Assembly: GCF_018687715.1 (NCBI RefSeq)
Contig: NC_056759.1
Span: 6,239,501 to 6,303,500 of the forward strand
DNA: 64,000 nucleotides
Direction: 5' to 3'
Source of the DNA: Carya illinoinensis
Taxonomy: Eukaryota > Streptophyta > Magnoliopsida > Fagales > Juglandaceae
Numbering within the stretch: position 1 is the first letter of the stretch; each line of letters begins with the position of its first letter. A program made the position numbers and the translations under genes. The notes beneath the pieces were generated by a model. It worked only from the letters and a program-made list of their open reading frames with translations, searched no databases and was not told where the DNA came from. Below are positions 50,436 to 63,241 of the stretch, piece by piece.

Positions 50436-53400
50436 CTCACATTTATTTATTTATTTTATACAAATACTCTTGCTAAATAATTAAACAAATTTGTAATTAG
50501 AAAAGTTTTCCAAAAATAAGAATCGGACCTTCAGTTATGGTAATGACAACATCACGCCTATAGTCACCAATAATTCCAGGAATCCATGCATAAAGATTGT
50601 AATCGCCACTTCGTATGTGATTAATAGAGAAATGGCCACGTGCATCTGCCACGGTCCAAAATTGGTAACCCTAGTGGGACATAGTCATTTTTTAAAATAA
50701 TGTTAGATACAATACTAACACATACAAGTACTACTCCATTTGAATAAAAATTGAGCCCTCCATTTAAAAATGAATTGCTATGTGCGAGTAAATTTGTCTA
50801 CTTTCTTCAAAGACTGTACAAATCATTTCACTAAATTTTATTATATATCTTTAATAATACCAATTGGTATAATACATTTATAATGTCTTAAAACTTGAAG
50901 AAGACAAATCTTAAATAAAGAACAACCTTTTTCACAAAATAAATGATGTTATAATATCCGTTGTTATATATACATAGTAATAATGATTACATTAATACGA
51001 TGAATTAAATTAAATACCTTGCATTCTGTTTGCCAGGATCCAAGCTCTCCAGGTGGTGCCAAGCCAACGTAAGCCAAGTTTGCGGGAATGCACTCGTCAC
51101 TTGCATGCCTGCGCAAAGCATGCACCCAACTACATTAATCTTTGGTCCTTTCTAAGGTGTGTTTTTTTTTTTTTTCAATCATTCTATGTGAATATAAAAA
51201 AAACTTATATTTACAAATTTTGATAGATATTTATTTTGTAAAAGAATTTAATTTTAAACTTTTTTAAAATTAAATAAAAAATAGTAATTATAGACAAACT
51301 TTTTTTATATGAAAGTATTTTTATAAATATGTTATTAATTATTTTATATCTTGAATACCAATTTTGAGTGATTGTTTAAAATTTCTGAAAAAATATTAAT
51401 CATTAACATGACGATGATCTCTTTTGATTTTACTAACCGAGATTATTGGAAATATATAGATCATGAGTCCGAAAACAATATAATTGTGTAATTATTATGA
51501 TATAATCGCGGCCGCCAGGACTCGACACAATCATTAATATTGACATGAGTTGAAGGCGATTAAGGAACATATATACCTGTCTCGAATATGCAATCTACCA
51601 CTGACCCTGCCCCTTTGATCAGATGATGGAAAATCCTCGGAAGCTGGAAAATGGTAGGGCCAGCTTTCAACTTCAATCTTCATCTGATCAAAATAAAATG
51701 ATTTCACTTTAAATTAATTAGTGCTGTTAACTAGAAAATGTTTAGAGGGTAAAATGAGATGAGAATTTTATGAGTAATAAGATAGTTTATAAATAATAGT
51801 GAGATAATTTGAGTTGAGTATTTTTTGAGTTTTGAAAAATACAAGAGAAAAAGTTAAATAAAAAATATTCTAAATTTTTAATATTGTAAGAATATAGTTT
51901 TATAATATTATTTTTGTTTCGAGATTTGAAAAAGTTGAAATTATTTTTTATTTAAAAGTTTAAAAAAGTTATAATAATTAGTTTGAAAATTTTGTATTTA
52001 AATTATGTTAATCTGGAAATAAGATTAGATAAGATCAAATGAAATCAGATGAAAATTTTGTATCTCTCCCCAAACTTGCCCTAAGGTTATATATGTTGGC
52101 AGAGGCGGATTAGGATCATGATAACACAGTTTTTCTTTTTCCACAAATGTAAAACTATATGTAATAGAGTTCTTGCTAAAACTCAAAATATACATTATTT
52201 TTCTTAAAAATTAACATGTTGGCTTAAAAAAACTATAAAAGGCAAAAAATATATATATATTTTTAAATTCATAACATTGTGTATGATCTCTAGGTTGATA
52301 ACTTCTTTTATTTTGATTGACATTTACAATTTCTTTTTGTATTGCTATCATATATAATAACAATCTCTATATATCCTATGTTATGAATTACTCACTCGTT
52401 TTTTAGCATCTTCCCAAAGGGAAAATGGGTCATGACTTGCATGATCATCTCTCGACTTAGAATTAAGGTACATGAAGATGGGGCCAAAAACTTTCTTCCA
52501 TGGCTCGTTGGGCTTCAGTTTGAGCACAAGATCCTCTCCTCCATAATGAGCACTGAGAAACATCTGTTGTAACCATCTTTATTAGCTAGGTTTAACATTA
52601 ATTATAGCAAAATCACATTCACAACAATTGAAAAATAATACACATGATACAGTCATTTTCACAATCTTTTACATAAACTATGTCTTAAATTATGAGTATT
52701 TTTGTGCAATTAGTTTTAACTAAGGTTGCATATATACAAATATTGCTACTATACTGTCCCAGTTATACTGTTCACTTTATCTTATTGACATGGGCATGTG
52801 ATTTATTAAACAATTAAAAAAAAATATTTAAAATAAAATAGCGAAAATATGAAGATTGAAACTCTAAATTTCCTCTATTAATCTTTTTATGATTGTATTT
52901 TTAATTTTTTTTTTAAAATAAATCACATGTCAATAGGACAAAATGAAAGATATAATTGAGACAACATAGTATTAACAAAATTTCTCATATATATATATTT
53001 GCACACACATTAGTACTCCAAGTGGAAAACTCTACTCGTCATCTTCATACCACACACCACATAATTTTTTAATTTTTTAATTTTTTTCTTATTAAATATG
53101 TGGTGTATGGATAATGAATAGAAAAATTCAATCAGTTTATAAAGAGTAAAATAAAAAAAAATGAAAAAAAAAAAGCACAGCATATAATGTAGTATGAAGA
53201 TGATGAATAAAAAAATTCTTCCACGTGACTACTCTCAAAATTAAGCCATTTTTTTTTAATACAAGAGAGCGGGAGATTTCAAATACAGTTTTTTTATTTG
53301 AAGAATCAGTATGCCATCATTGACCTTTCAGCTCTCGACAAATATTAAGCTTTTTGAACATGAAATATATATGCAACAAATTAATATTACTTACAGCAAG

Positions 53401-55132
53401 GTTGAAGGGCCCCACATGGGAAGTCAAGTTCTGTTTGATGGGTCCACCCGATCGAAACTCACTACTAGGTGTGATTTGCCAGAATCCCACGGGCGGGTCG
53501 GTGCAGATCCATCCATGGACCTTAAGATCTTTGTTCTCACATGAATACTGGTACTTGTCATCCACCTAAAACCATAATATATATATTCAACAAATTATTC
53601 CTATACACTATAACCTAATAATTAAGCAATTTCAATAATTTTTGTCTCTCAATTTAAAGAAAAAAAATTGTATTACTAGTTGCAAAGAAACTGCGAGAAT
53701 TGTCTATCTAGACTTGTACAAATCATAATTAGTCCTTAAAAGAATTCATCATGTGTACCTCTCCCTTGAACTCCGGCTCCACAGGATCAACGAGCAAGAC
53801 TGCTTCTGGTGTAGCCAGAGGTTCACCTCTTTCTGGTAACCGATCGTCCGGAAGAGGCATGAATCTTTGTCTGTTGTCCGCTATTGCCATGTAGTGAAAC
53901 CTATATATAATTACATATTTTAAGAAACCAATATATATCGATGAGCATCGATCATGAGGTTCAACATATAATTAATTAATTAATTCATGTTAATTACATG
54001 TGTACGCACTTGTCTTTTCTGAGTTTGAAGACAATCCTGGTCTGTGGGAGGTTGAAAGGAGGCCATTCCTTTAAGTGATCGTAGATGGCGTAGGTATAGA
54101 AGCCCGGGGAATTACGTAGCATTATAAACCTGCAGATGAGCAAACATCATGCATGCATGTATACCTTTAATTAATTGCATGCTAGCCGTGGCATATCGGT
54201 CATGGCATGCATGCATGTAGTACGTACCTTTTGTCTATATTTAAGGGGACGAACTTTCCCTGAAGCGAGGGATCCCATAACCTTTTGAATGAGATCTCTA
54301 CTTGTTCTTTCTTTTCTACTACAACCCTAAAACTTGTTCCTTTGATCCTGCATACATATATGGTAATATCATTTCTTGATGACCAGTTAACGAGAAAAGA
54401 ATAATTAATTGGAGTACTTCAACTGCATTTATCTGCATACATGAAGAAATAATACCCATAGGACAAATTGATGACAGAAAAAAAAAAAAAGGCAAGGTGG
54501 TGCATATTTCTGGAAAAAAAATAAAGGCTTTTTTCATCGTTGCAGGTACATACACATCGAATGTACCCGTTGTTCCTGTACTTCCGGTTTCACTCCAGAC
54601 AAGGTCCCAGTACCTACATAATATTTCATCCAAAATATGTAACATATCATATGTAGCTATATTTGTAAAGCACGATTAACAACCCCTCCTTTTCCTTAAA
54701 AGAAGGAAGAAAAACAAAAGAAGACCCAAAACAGAAAAATTTAGAGAGCAATTTTAATAACGAGATTACGTACCCTCTATTGACCTCCTCGTCGAGAACT
54801 TCAAGCAAATTGTCGATGCCATTATATTTAATCCCAGTCACAATTCCATCTGGATTTGATAATGTTACTTGGAGTATACCGTTATCCATCGTCACCTGTA
54901 CAACATGCAAGAGTGAAGAGTCTGATGATGATCATTACCTAAACTTATAATTAAAATGTAATATTAATTACTTATAAGTTAGCATGCATATATGCAGATT
55001 GGTTGGGAAGTTGAGGAGCAAAATGAGTTTAGAAGTCCTTAATTGTGCATAAAATGGGAACTTATTTACCATCTATATATATACATGACTTACAAGGCTG
55101 TCCTTAATATGCAATTGCACCCCCGCAGGCAT
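48838..55132 (-). CDS. Rhamnogalacturonan lyase (polysaccharide lyase family 4)
   Basis: Fifteen exons on minus: 55132-55094, 54895-54774, 54613-54554, 54347-54228, 54129-54010, 53900-53759, 53565-53395, 52563-52396, 51683-51577, 51108-51018, 50670-50529, 50395-50239, 50129-50013, 49323-49197 and 49077-48838. They sum to 1,923 nt (640 residues plus stop), normal for plant members. The enzyme cleaves rhamnogalacturonan I of pectin by beta-elimination. The N-terminal catalytic beta-sandwich begins [13 protein letters not shown] and [21 protein letters not shown] fibronectin-III-like middle follows ([20 protein letters not shown], about residue 395), and then a C-terminal carbohydrate-binding-like domain (FEIGIPN-type start read as [20 protein letters not shown], ending [11 protein letters not shown]). 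An in-frame TAG upstream supports this start. No signal peptide is apparent, which is unexpected for a wall enzyme; an unseen upstream exon is possible. Confidence 0.93.
49495..49983. mobile_element. Probable transposon in a lyase intron (8-bp duplication)
   Basis: AGTGTATA occurs at 49487-49494 and 49984-49991. The segment between has G/C-rich ends (GTGCGGGGGGTGGGG at the left, GGGGTGGGGAGGAGTGCGAG at the right) around an AT-rich core. Those ends are not a good inverted pair, so the class is uncertain; an 8-bp duplication suggests hAT. It lies in the intron between lyase exons 13 and 14. Confidence 0.45.
50400..50432. repeat. (TA)n microsatellite in a lyase intron
   Basis: A run of about 14 TA units immediately upstream (on the gene strand) of the exon that starts at 50395. 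It lies close to the splice acceptor. Confidence 0.9.
51735..52085. mobile_element. AT-rich MITE-like element in a lyase intron
   Basis: The segment has the same pattern as other copies in the window: GAGATGAGAATTTTATGAGTAATAAG, then TTTGAGTTGAG, an AT core, and a right end GATCAAATGAAATCAGATGAAAA followed by CCCAAACTTGCCCT. Termini are only approximate. It is noncoding. Confidence 0.5.
53025..53225. mobile_element. MITE-like element with CATCTTCATAC termini
   Basis: The left end reads CTCGTCATCTTCATACCACA and the right end GTATGAAGATGATGAATAAA, imperfect inverted copies around an A/T-rich core. A related copy lies at about 40835-40995. It is inside a lyase intron. Confidence 0.6.
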
Positions 55133-56449
55133 GGGGATGAAGCCCTTGGTTGTCTATCTCGGCGGTCTATTTTCCTTCTTTTCGCAGAACAAAAGATCAA
55201 GTTCTGAATTTTGGGATGCAGCTTGATCCGAATCAAGAAGGCTAGGATTGAACTCGATCTTTCAAGGAGCTAATAATATTATGAAGCTGGCAGTTTTTGC
55301 AAAAAAAGATGGAATCATGTGTTGATCAGGAGAAAATCTCTAGTATTCCGTGCATCGATGATCATGATCGATGATGATATATATATTGCGCCCTCCTCAG
55401 TCTGGAAATATTTGAAATTTAAAGCTAGCTAGCTAGGTAACTAGCTAGCTTACGTACTGGGGGATAATTGGGTAGGGTTTGCTTGAACTTTAGAGGAAGA
55501 TATTCATTCTTTAACATTTTCTTTCTTGATTTCTTTACTCGGTTGCCACTGACGTCATAGACGTGCAGGAGTCGCTAGCCTTGTCTAAAAAAGCTAATGT
55601 ACTGAAAATCATGCGTAGCGTGCGATCATGATGAGATTCTAATTATAAATACACAAGACAATGCTAGCTAGGTTACTGTCGAATGTGTAAGTGTGTACAC
55701 CAGTACAAATCAAATTTTTTTATTTTTTAAAAATATTTTTAAATATCATTAACAATTAAGGAAAAAATAAAAAAATATAAATTCACTAATTAATAATCAC
55801 CTCCTTAACTATTTTTAAAAAAATAAATAACGAATATTTGTGGCTTTTTTTATTTTTTTTTTATTTTTTATAGAGCTGGTTAGACTTGTAAATTAAATAT
55901 TGCTCGTGATCACTAATTGAAACTGCTACATATAGATATAGATGCATATATATATATTTGTTGATCACGGGATGCAATATATAATATATGATGATATTGG
56001 GGCGCGGGCCATGCACCATGCATGGTCGTTAGGTACGTATGTAATCTCAAGTCTGGTAACGGGTCGAAAGAGAGAGAGCTAGAGAAGGTGCCAAGTCATG
56101 ATAAGCGTGCTCACTTTTAAGCTATTAATAAAGCGTAGCACCATATCGAAACGAAGTGACATAATCATGTAAGATTTAATAAATGATTTCTATAAAGATC
56201 AATTTCGTACATGGATCTTTATAAAAAAGTAGATGCTGTCTTGAAAAAATATAAAAAATATATTATTTTTTAGCAGATCCGGCCACCATTTTATAAAGAG
56301 AATTTACTGAGCTTGTTTATTTATAAATTGTACCTAGCATTATTTATTGAGAAATATAAACGGTTTGTATAAATTTTAAATAGATAAACCTCGCGCAGAC
56401 GTCTCTGTAAGAAAGTGGACTGTATTTTGAAAAAGTAAAAAAAAAATAT
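55133..56449. other. Intergenic DNA upstream of the lyase gene
   Basis: It holds the lyase promoter and possible 5' UTR (rich in GCTAGCTAGC and ATCGATGATC short palindromes near 55350-55460) and further AT-rich DNA. No gene is visible. The CACTA element starts at its right edge. Confidence 0.55.
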
Positions 56450-56457
56450 CACTACAA

Positions 56458-59400
56458 AGGATACGTCCTGTTGCAGCTCTTGAATCCTTCGGAAATCACC
56501 CCATATTTCGCAGCTGATGGACTGTACCAACAATCGTGGCTTCGTCGCATGTTGGACGCCATATAATCGTTGCAACTGCTGGAACTCAGCTAATGTTGTG
56601 AATCGTTGGCAAAGCAGATGTTTTCCATCGTTTTTTACTGATGGGAAAAACAGAGAAAAGCCGATGCAACTGCTGTGGAGATTTCCGATTGTAATCGTTG
56701 CAGCTAAGTGTTTGGGTCGATTTACAACGTCGCAGTACCGCTACGATGCCGCTGCAATTTATGGGGTGCATCCTCGACTGAAATTTAAATCGCTGTAACT
56801 TCTAACGTTACGTCGGCAGCCCATCCACCACAAATACTCTGTTTTTCGCTGATGCTGTCCTTTCTCAACAAAGTTGAAAACTAACGGGATATTGTTCTTA
56901 AGTCGCCGGCAGAACCCAGCAGTTTGCGTCTTTGGAAAATCGCTGCCATGCCTTCCTTCTCAACGGAAAGAGCTCTGACGCATCAAGTTGGCTATTTTGC
57001 CCCCCTGTCTATTACCCAGCTAGCGTCCATATATTGCCGCTGTCCTACTTAAAAGATCTTTTTCGTCCCAGCTGTTGCAATCAATTTATTTGACTGGATA
57101 TTAGAGGATTTTCCAGCAGGTATTAGTTTTTGTTGCATCGATTTATTTTACAAGATACGTGAATACGACGGAAACCATATTTTAAAACTATTGGACGTTG
57201 TTTTGCCCCTATTTTTGTGTACTACATTTCTCCCCACAGACTACAATATTGCATATTAACAGGCATTTACACGCTTTTGTAAGCTGCTACTTTAATTAAT
57301 GCATAGATCATAATATTGTCAGTAGAGCATTTTACAAGATAATATTAGTCATTAATTTGGTAACATACTAAGTAGATCATATATATATACCAATATTATC
57401 ATAAATATAAAATAAAAATCTGAAATGTGTGTTCTCCATAAGGGTTGAGAGAATTCACAGGTTACCAAATTTATCATTGCCAATAGAAGTCAATAACTGT
57501 TACTGGAAAAAGTGCTTAGTCAAATGAAGATCACAACAATCTTATATATTTTATATATCCATATATATATATATAATTTTATATATCCATATATATATAA
57601 TTATATTTATTCATCTGTTTTTTTTCATTAATAAACAAGCAGATATATAGATTCCATGCTAATTGCTACAATAGACCACCTAAACCCCCCTGTTAAGTCA
57701 TTCACTATGAAATTGCTATGTGGGTCTTGTAGCTCATGCAATAAATAGTCTAAAAACTGGAATTTCTTGAATTGTCTAGTGTCATATATGAAATCTGTAA
57801 CCCCTTGCATAACAATTGAGCAATTGAAGAAACTAATGAACTTTCTCAATTCAACACATCTTGCAACCCAAACAAAATATTGCCATCCAAAATCCACAGC
57901 TTCATTGATCATCAAACTCTAAATAAAGTGCCATTTTGGTGGAATACATAAATGGCCTGTGTTTCCAGAACATTTTTCTTACTTCCTTCCAACTGCCCAG
58001 CCCCTACTAACTAGTCCAATCCCCACAAAGTACCACATGTATTTAAACACTTTCACAAATCCATTTATATACACTGGTGCATTCGGATAATTCACACATA
58101 GAAAGAGAGGAGAGACTGATTTCTTACAATAGATATATTGTAATTGAATGGTACTCAATTAACCTTCTGGTCCATGCCCTCTGAACTGTCATGGAGCACT
58201 GCAGCATAGCCCTACACATCATTGGGTGGAGTGGTAAGAACTGCTTAAGTTGGTCATATATAGCAGTACCGCAAAAATTCCCTAGCTGGCCGCCCATTAA
58301 TACTGTAATTATTTCACATTACCTCCAACCACCTGCATTCCATAACCCATTTAACATCAATGGAGGTATAAATGCAGTGTAAAGATATAGTTAACTTAAT
58401 TGTTAATGGTATGCAAAAATCACTTTTTCGACATAATTAACATGATTGCTTACATATTCATGTACTTGCCTAGTTGCAGTCGCTTCTGTCACTCACTTCC
58501 CATATATAACTACAGCAGTTATACGTCGCTATTATGATCCCCTTATAATACTAGCAATGTCAATTAACCCAGTGTAAGTTCTCTCGAGATCAATTATTTG
58601 TATAATGATCAAATCTGAGCATTATATATCAACCTAATTAAGTGTCCTATTTCTAGTTACTGAAGTTGGTCATGAAATCACAATAAACTTCTTGTCAAAC
58701 CCTGAATATATTACCTGGATTTCGACTTCCTATCCAGCCACTGCAATAATAAACCCCAACCTAATTAGCTGTCATTCCAAGATCTCACTAAACCCAGCTA
58801 TGATACAAATGTTCCTCTATTGGCATCTATGGTGTATGTTGTGTTCCTTTTAACTTAACACCTTTACATGAATAGACAATACTCATCCAACTATTACTTA
58901 CAGTCATAAGTTGCTAGAAATCTGAGGTCTTTATGATCTTTAGTAGCCTTATAATTCAAATCATTTATAAGGGTATCATATACTATAAACCACTCAGTTT
59001 CAACCTACAAGATGAGAAAATGAATGAACACCATAGTTTAGGGCCATTTTGCTATCACTTTTTGAAGTAATAATCCCATTACTTCCTCCAACCTCTATCT
59101 CTAATCTGTGTAGACCACCCCGTATATTCATTTGGTATTAAAATTTGTCGATGATTCAAGTGCTGCCCCATATCTGTAGAAGCCAACATGCATCAGTCTT
59201 CTACACTATTGCACTAAGCATATATGAATGCAATAAAGGATTGCTAAACGGGAATGGCATGGTTATGACTAAATTAATATAACATGTTGATCTCTTTGGC
59301 ATTCTCAACTTTTTCTTAAACTACAATGCATAACCAAAATGACAGCCAAAGTTTTTCCAAATTTGAGAAAAATTCTGTACACAGGCCCATCAAAGCACAT

Positions 59401-60208
59401 CTAAAACCTATGCTCCCTCTATTTTTTTTTATGAGTATCCTATGCTCTCTTTATTTATCATAATATATTGATGAAACTTTTTCAATAGCATGAATCAACA
59501 AACCAACTCATAATCATCACTACAACACAGTCATCCCAACAGAAACATTAACTTTTGTAATTTTCCCCACCTTTCAGGGCAGTGATGTAACATATTTCCA
59601 GACATCTGCAACCATTTTCAAAACACTTGAACATTTCATTTTGGGATTTGCTGGAGATGTCGTCCCCCCATATTGCTGTCCAGTTGCCACAGCCCAAAGG
59701 CAACCAATTCCATCACTGCCCTCTATGTTGTACCTGCATACCAACATCCCTGTCAATGTGAGTGTAATAATAGAGAGAGTGTGATTGGGTGAATTCACGA
59801 GTTCCTGTGAAAAATATATATACTTACATTTTGAATTTTTTACTAATTCAGCTTTGAGTATGTAACCCATTGAACTTCTCCCCTAATATCCTAACTTACT
59901 AGCTTAAAACTGACATCTGCTCTGTTCATTAACCATGTCATATATGGCCAGCTAGAGAAATATTTGAACCTCCCCCAGCCATCCCACTGCATTTTGGCTT
60001 CCAAAAATATACTCCAGTTCGAACCCAAGGCATAGATAGACAGCAGTTTGCTACATATATATAGTTATATATTTATATGTATTCCCCCAGCCACCCTCTC
60101 CTCCTTTCCCAAAAAGCATGCAGTAGGCATGCACACAAATGACCCACAAAAAATGCACCCAAAATCTGTCAAAAAATTGCTAAAAGGTGTTTTCATGCAG
60201 CTCAGGGG
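56458..60208. other. Internal noncoding part of the CACTA element
   Basis: Between the left terminus and the stop of the transposon gene I see AT-rich DNA and small open frames (57628-57915 on minus; 59574-59735 on minus behind a good TATGCAG acceptor) that I cannot assign. A TA-rich stretch lies at 57540-57610. Confidence 0.5.
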
Positions 60209-63200
60209 TCACTGCCTCCCCCAAAGTGTATCTCCCTCGCGCGACTGAAATGAAGCCATGAAACTCCTCAACAGAGCATCAGTTTCAGTTTGACGCTCCA
60301 CAACCACTCGCATTTCTTCCCTTACACGGTCTAGTTGACTCTTGTAGTCCTCTGCATCTTTCTTATGTTTTTCCACTAACAGGGCATACTCTTTAGCTTG
60401 TAACATGTCCTTTTCTCTTGTAGACTCTGGTATCACCATCTCTCCGAGGCCTCGTGCATATCCTGGCCTATGCCCAAGTACCTCCCTAAAGACAGCCTTA
60501 GCTGCCTCATCAGTACGATTCTCAGGGGCTAAGTCATCCATCTTTCCAGCCATCTCCTTCTGCACATAGTGTAAAATCAGTTACTCATCATGTTTCTGTT
60601 ATGAAACCATGGTACAGATTTTCACCATTATTTTAACTATGCCTTTTAGTCTATCTGGCATGAAAGATTTGAGATGGCTTACATAAATATCTTCACTGGC
60701 ATCTGTGACAAATCTATCATTCTTCTTTGACCAACGGACTGCTTTGTAGAAGTCCACTAAGTTTGCTCCTTCGGATCGCTATTTGTTAATAAAACATCCA
60801 ATTTTGTTACATGGTTCAACAACCATAAGGAATAAAGGCCTTAAGACATATAGTACATAACAAATTCTGCAGTGAATAAATTAGTGTACAGCCACAGTTA
60901 CAATATCATTTTCCCATTGACTAGATGTGCTTTGGATTTTTCATCAATTTTACAACACTTTGTCTTACCCTATGATTCAAATGTAATGCATATATCCATT
61001 GCAAGTTAATAATCTAGTGGCAAGTCTAACGTCTTCGATCATGTTTTTAACTATCACCTGCAACCATTTGTCCATGAAAATTCATAACAATACCATAACT
61101 GGTTGCACAGCTAATATAGACATAGCATCAACTCTTGTGGAAAACAGTGCTTTATTTTATCACCGTACATGCATCTGACAACAACCCCTTTGATCTCTCC
61201 CCCCCACATTGCGCATACCTGGAGGTACATAACCCCTAACCTAGCTTGTATATGGCCTTATATTTTTGCATGCCACCGTAATACACAAATATGCTAATCT
61301 CACATTTGTCCTATTTCTGATAAATCTAATCTCATCATTATATGGCTGTCTCTGGAAATTGCACATAAGTATGGCAAATCTTTGACCACATAATCCAGTT
61401 AGATTTTAAAACAGAATTTTTTAACATGCAAAAATCTGTTGGTTTACAATTACTGCAGCAACTTACAATTACTACCTCCAATCACTGATCGTAACAGAAG
61501 GCTGTGTGTTTAAAAATTTTCCACATGAAATTGTGATTTGCAGCTTAAGATTACCATAATCAGCTTGAATAAATTAGAAGCAAACCAACCCAAGCCCTAT
61601 ACCTTTTCCTCTAGGATCCTCACAAACGATTTCCGCCCTGCAGTGTGATTAATCTTCAGCTTCATACGATTCTCCTTATTTATGTTTGAGATTTTCTGCC
61701 ATCATGCAAGTAAACAGGTTATTTTTCTGCCAACTATATGGACCTTTGTCAAGACTTTTCTATATTGTATATACAAAATGGTAGCCCAATAAGCAACAGC
61801 TTTAACATACCTTGAAGTGATCACTTCCCCATCGGCCACATAGCTTAACCCATACCAAGGGCTCGACCAAGCTTGTCCCACCAGCCAATGCCTCCTCATG
61901 GCTCGCATATGCCAAATACTTCTTGTGAAGCTCATGGTGGAATGCGTTAAATCTCTTACGCAGCTGCTTCCAAACTGCCAACCGATGGTTCTTAAGTTCC
62001 CAATCTAATTCAAAGTCACCCTACACAAAAAATAAACTATGGTCATCTAACCCATAGTTAAGTGGCCTTCCTTATACCAAGGCACCTACAGCTGTGTATA
62101 TTGTCTTACCCTGACCCTGTCAATCAACTCATCCTTAACGGACTTGGGTACGTCCGTCCATCTTGCAAAGCTCATGTCCGCATGATGTTTTAAAATCCAC
62201 GTTACTCGTGTTGTAAAGAATGAGGCATTCTCACAGCAAGGTGCTGTCTCCCCATCATTTATTCTCAAAGGTATTTTCCCGTGCCTCCTTAATTTATCGA
62301 ACTCGGTACACTTAGCGGGCCCACGTCCACGTTTCTGTTGTCCAACATTTGTTACGGGAACTGCAGCTTCGTCCTCTGTCATTAAAATGTGAAAATAATG
62401 CAGCAATTATTTACTGACAACAATATAAAATTACCCAAAACAGCAGGCTGTAATATATTGTATTGCAGGTCACTTGATTCTAAAGGTACATGAATAACAC
62501 AACTAATGCCTTACCAATATTGTCTCTAGTAGAAATGGCTCCTGTTATCGGATTGGTTCTGGGGTTATTAATTTCATGTATCGGTGGCTGTGTTGACTCA
62601 TCATAGTCCTCTCCTTGACCCTCTCGCTGACTCCATCGCCAAATATTGTCTCTATTAGTGTCTGCTGTCGGTATTGGATTGGCGTAGACAGGATATCTTT
62701 CTATGGAGGGTGGCTGTGTTGACTCATCATGCATTTCCCCATTAACCTCTCGCATTATCCATCGCCAAATAGGGTCTCTATTAGTGTCCACTGTTGGTAT
62801 TGGATTGCCATTGACAGTATTTCTGAATACGGATGGTGGCTGTGTTGACTCATCATAGCTCTCGCCTTGACCCTCTCGCTGACTCCATCGCCATATATTG
62901 TCCCTATTAGTGTCATGAGTCGATATTGGATCAGCATTGACAGTATTTCCTTCTTTGGAGGGTGGTTGTGTTGAGTCATCAAATCTCTCGTCTTGATCCT
63001 CTAGCTGACTCCATCTCGAAATACACCCTCTATTAGTGTCCGCTGTTGGTATTGGGTTGTCGTTTGCATGAATTCTTTCATGTAATTGTGGCTGTGTTGA
63101 CTCATCAGAGCTCTCGCCTTGACCCTCTTGCTGACTCCATCGGCAAATAAGTGGAGGCCGTGGTCGGCCTCTTGAAAAAGGTCTACCTCGTCTTTTAAAT

Positions 63201-63241
63201 TGTCGAACTCCTCTACCCCTTGCTCTCCCACTTTGTTCCAT
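60209..63241 (-). CDS. Transposase_24-like (plant En/Spm-associated) protein, 580 aa
   Basis: Six exons on minus (63241-62515, 62375-62110, 62020-61811, 61695-61603, 60778-60683, 60559-60209) join in frame to 580 residues with no internal stop. The N-terminus is Arg/Gly-rich (MEQSGRARGRGVRQFKRRGR), followed by about five copies of a 42-residue repeat with IWRWSQREGQGE and DESTQPP. The conserved part starts KRGRGPAKCTEFDKLRRHGK and includes INDGETAPCCENASFFTTRV and WELKNHRLAVWKQLRKRF. It also has HKKYLAYASHEEALAGGTSL and NKENRMKLKINHTAGRKSFV. The C-terminus is a Lys/Glu-rich coiled coil. In this family the protein is thought to bind transposon ends, like TNPA. Intactness suggests recent activity. 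The exon at 59574-59735 could be an alternative 3' end. Confidence 0.85.
62530..63160 (-). repeat. 126-bp tandem repeat in the CACTA protein gene
   Basis: The phrase GGCTGTGTTGACTCATCA (with variants) recurs near 62586, 62712, 62838, 62964 and 63090, an exact 126-bp period. It corresponds to 42 residues per unit (DESTQPP... NPIPTADTNR...WRWSQ). The units have diverged mainly by substitutions, and the length is preserved in frame. Confidence 0.9.

Noticed and set aside
57628..57915. Open frame of 95 codons on minus within the CACTA element
   Set aside because: Possibly coding, but I recognise no domain and see no exon partners, so it was not called as a gene.
62530..63160. CRISPR-like regular repeats
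   Set aside because: The 126-bp period has no conserved short repeat with unique spacers. It is an in-frame protein repeat in a plant transposon.
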